Assembly: GCA_009617715.1 (NCBI GenBank)
Contig: VTFK01000504.1
Span: 101,792-165,791, forward strand
Source: Plectrocnemia conspersa
Lineage: Eukaryota; Arthropoda; Insecta; Trichoptera; Polycentropodidae
Length of the DNA: 64,000 nucleotides
Reading direction: 5' to 3'
In this document: piece by piece, positions 61,425-64,000 of the stretch
Layout of the letters: every line of letters starts with the position of its first letter
How positions within the stretch are numbered: position 1 is the first letter of the stretch
Notes under the pieces: generated by a model
What the model was told of the DNA's origin: nothing
Seen by the model: the letters and a program-made list of their open reading frames with translations, nothing else
Database searches by the model: none
Program-made: the position numbers and the translations under genes

Positions 61425-62050
61425 ACGTCGAGGGGTAGGTAACACGGTAGGGGTGGGCGTCGGTATTCTGCCCGGGCGACCCACTCGAATGTTAATGATA
61501 TTACGCCCGAGCATCGATTCAACTCGCGGATAATGAACAGAAATTTGAAAATAATTATTAAAACTTTATCTTTAAGGTACAAAAGACCACAATGGGTAGT
61601 CGGCGAGAGCCCGCCCGGTCTCAAAGACAATCCGCCGCTTTGAAGAGGGCTACCACCCCGCGCCAATGGGGGCGCAGCTCGAACCGGGAGACGCCGCCCC
61701 CGTGTGGGCTCTCTCTCTCATTGTGGCGCATCAATATACTGCAATTAAAACTGTAATAAGAATAATGTTCTCTGGCGCAAAACTCGTTAGCGCTCGCGGA
61801 CGGGACGGGGTAGGTATATAGGGGTTGATTGAAGATTTTATTAAAATTACTTATAAAATCGCTCACCGGCGTAGAAGGGGTTGTGTGTGGCGGTGGGGAC
61901 CCCGGAAGACGGCGGTGTGGGTGCACCCGGGTTCTTAGCTCTAAGAAAGAGTATTGAATCTCATTAATTGTTGCACGTTTCTCGGCTGAAAGGTTGTAGA
62001 CTAATTGAATTCGCGCTTACGATATGATACCGTCCTTCTATACATACGTA
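61425..62050. promoter_or_regulatory. Largest G+C-raised island
   Basis: Long CpG- and G-rich segments (61430-61500, 61590-61740, 61790-61950) separated by short A+T tracts. Includes GACCACA (Runt-like) near 61586 and CACCGCCACACACAACCCC on the minus strand. Minus-strand frames of 83 and 101 residues overlap in different phases and are proline-rich from composition only. Good candidate for a conserved regulatory element or a promoter. Confidence 0.4.
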
Positions 62051-62054
62051 CACG

Positions 62055-62525
62055 ATTTCATGTACATATCTATATATATATACAAGAAGAAGGTTCATCA
62101 CCACCTTGTATACATATATACTTAAATATACACAAATAATTGTGTCTAATTAAAACAACCTATACAATAGGATTACTCATGTTTGCATATAAAAATATAT
62201 AAGTTATTTTGCTAAGCATTTGTGTATATTTATGAAAACTATTCGTAAAAAAATATATTATTAAAACATCAACCATTCTAATGATGCCATTCTTAAATTC
62301 TGCATAAATGTTTTGTTTGTCCATAGATAATAATGATACATCACTAAAATTCAAAAGTTTTCTAATCTGTCCCATTGATGTTGCCAAATGTTTTACCAAC
62401 GTTTATTTTAATAACTTCTGACCCAAAGGATAAAGATAAAATCGTCACAACTAAAAAACCATGAAGTACTTCTAAGATTCAATACATAAGAAGGTTGACC
62501 CAATAATATATTCGAAGTAGAAAAA
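62055..62525. other. A+T-rich stretch, no gene seen
   Basis: Nothing recognised. It may contain eroded 5' parts of the LINE relic that follows. Confidence 0.4.
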
Positions 62526-62529
62526 TATT

Positions 62530-62815
62530 AAGTGGATACAGAAGAGAAAAATCAACAGTAGACCAACTATTCTCGACCACCTATTTATTGATTTTAATGC
62601 TATAAAGAAATTGGGCATCCCGAAAAAGCTTATTTTAATGGTAAAATTTGCGATGAAATGTGTTGAATGCCAAGTGAGAGTGAAGAATGAGCTGTCCAAG
62701 CCCTTGCATGTGCTTAATGGTTTGATACAGGGCAATGTACCCTATTTAACATGGCACAGGAAAAAGTAACCAGAGATGCCAAAGTCAACATAACAAGCAG
62801 TATTAGAATATCATG
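62530..62815 (+). pseudogene. LINE reverse-transcriptase palm relic
   Basis: GYRREKSTVDQLF (about 62533-62571) fits the RT motif G-F-R-x-G-R-S-T-x-D-Q-I. Then LGIPKKLILMVKFAMK (starting about 62609) and CQVRVKNELSKPLHVLNGLI fit the L-G-I-P-x-K-L ... Q-V-R-V-x-x-x-L-S-x-P-F ... N-G-L-R-Q-G-D segment. The R-Q-G-D core has decayed to I-Q-G-N. In another frame, EKVTRDAKVNITSSI completes the L-E-K-V-x-R-D block. The stretch between the first two motifs is deleted, including the first catalytic aspartate (F-D/A-F-D block). Non-functional. Confidence 0.65.
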
Positions 62816-62819
62816 ATGT

Positions 62820-63480
62820 ACTATTAAAATTAAATCAAGATAGTTCGTGCATAGCTGTAGCAATATTTTACAATCAATACAATAAATGTCACTAATATTT
62901 TAGTCTAATCTCTCACTACTTATTTAGTAGTTGTTTCTTTTTTTTTTACCCTGTTCTAACATATTAAGCCAACGTCTATTTTTTAACGAGATTTACAAAA
63001 TAACAATAAGCGATAAACGTAATATTGCGTATGTGATTTAAATATATATTGCAATTTGATTTGGTTTATTGCCTTACTGACTACTTAGTACTTAATACTT
63101 GTGTTTACCTCATTATAACGCTTTGGACTAACGCCTATTACTTTACAACGGTTTTAAATAAAAAACATCATTATCAAAATAAAGCTTAAGTCGTACTTAA
63201 ACAAAATCAAATTTAAGTCTTTCTAGATCCGAATTTTATATTCTGTTCTAGTATTCTAAATAGATGATTTTTATTGGAACTCAATAATTGGGAATTTGTA
63301 CTAAAAACAAAAATCTGAGGCTAGTTTAAGAGACGAATCATCAAAATAAGTGTGTGACACCTATGATTTTTAGTATTAAGTTAGAAAATATTCTTAAACT
63401 TATACGGAAACTAAGATGTATGCAAAGAAAAAAATAAAACTAACCTTTTTTATATAGCCGCTACACCGGAAGAGGTAATA
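62820..63480. other. A+T-rich stretch, no gene seen
   Basis: Nothing recognised. Confidence 0.5.
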
Positions 63481-63499
63481 ATGTTTCCATCCAGTGTGC

Positions 63500-64000
63500 G
63501 ACGCTCGAACTACGAGCGACCCTGATGGATGGTTTGAAGGGCCGCCGTGCCTTTCACACCTTCACTGCTGACGAAGACAAGACAGTTAAATCTGTCTTTG
63601 AGGGGGCTTCCTGAGGTTCCTGTTGAAATCGCTGTTTTGGAGCGGCAAGGATTAAGCGTCGTCAAAGTAACGGCGATGAACACCAAGGCAGAGACCTCCT
63701 CGCGGCTCTACCTGACGCAATTTTCCGCTGAGACGACAGTGACGTCCATAAGAAGCATCCGGTACGTTTGCTTCACTAAGGCCACGCTTGAAAAAAATAC
63801 AAGCGTAATAAGTCGCACGCGACTCAATGTTTCAGATGCCAGCAGTATGGCCACGCTGCGAGGAACTGCCAACGAGACCCAGATGCGTGAAATGCACAGA
63901 AACCACGCCACTTCGGAATGCACTAAAAAAAGACCGAGAGACGCCAGCAACCTGCACTGGATGCGGGGGAAGTCACCCGGCCAATTTAAAAAACTGTCCT
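63500..64000 (+). pseudogene. LINE ORF1, gag-like nucleic-acid-binding protein, frameshifted and cut by the window edge
   Basis: FHTFTADEDKTVKSVFEGA (63552-63609), then in another frame VEIAVLERQGLSVVKVTAMN and IRSIRY, follows the PRE_C2HC domain of insect LINE gag-like ORF1 proteins. Next comes QCFRCQQYGHAARNC (63825-63869; a CCHC knuckle C-x2-C-x4-H-x4-C), then RCVKCTE and HATSEC (second knuckle, frame-broken), then CTGCGGSHPANLKNC (third, ending at 63997). At least four frame changes, one at an A-run (63791-63797), make it a pseudogene. The domain order is that of X-element/jockey-type ORF1. The ORF2 that would follow lies outside the window. Confidence 0.8.

Noticed and set aside
1..64000. 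CRISPR arrays, rRNA operons, telomeric TTAGG arrays, bacterial operons
   Set aside because: I looked for regularly spaced repeats, rRNA-like blocks and TTAGG tandem arrays and saw none.

Overview
The window looks like intergenic or deep intronic DNA from an insect. It is very A+T-rich and has no prokaryotic gene organisation. Its decayed transposons are of kinds common in arthropods: a BED-finger hAT element, several mariner copies, jockey-like LINE fragments, and a LINE gag-like ORF1 with CCHC knuckles. piggyBac-like ends with TTAA and this LINE ORF1 type would fit Lepidoptera, but the sequence does not settle the order. I found no credible host protein-coding exon, rRNA, functional tRNA or CRISPR array. 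Every protein-like signal I could support belongs to a mobile element.

Layout. (1) 1-20 kb: A+T-rich DNA with G+C-raised islands near 0.9-1.2, 3.15-3.66, 6.2-6.5, 8.2-8.75, 10.1-10.5, 14.25-14.76 and 17.37-17.6 kb. It also holds two related piggyBac-like ends in opposite orientation (1712 and 19229), a composite terminal-inverted-repeat element (7237-7645) and a 140-bp hairpin MITE (15988-16127). (2) 20-35 kb: more islands, three LINE relics (21.95-22.33 plus; 24.41-25.11 minus; 29.49-29.83 plus) and two mariner relics (31.63-31.89 and 34.12-34.40). (3) 35-50 kb: the densest run of islands (36.6-37.3, 37.5-38.2, 39.3-40.9, 42.2, 44.7-45.6, 47.2-47.8, 49.7-50.6 kb), a mariner scrap, a LINE relic and several long perfect palindromes, including a 34-bp spacer-free one at 44333-44366. 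(4) 50-64 kb: a mariner pseudogene (50.84-51.93), a direct duplication (54.57-54.99), a complete hAT element with an exact 8-bp target-site duplication (56127-58561) and a broken transposase, a tRNA-like sequence next to a 19-bp hairpin (59.57-59.70), a minus-strand mariner relic (60.58-61.11), the largest island (61.4-62.05), an RT relic (62.53-62.82), and a gag-like LINE ORF1 running off the right edge.

Interpretation. Two layers overlap: a transposon graveyard, and about thirty short islands richer in G+C and CpG than their surroundings, spaced roughly every 2 kb and without coherent reading frames. Such islands in a gene-free stretch are what a regulatory landscape of a developmental gene would look like, but conservation cannot be judged from one sequence. 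The best-supported single feature is the hAT element. The most interesting unexplained signals are the islands and the long palindromes.
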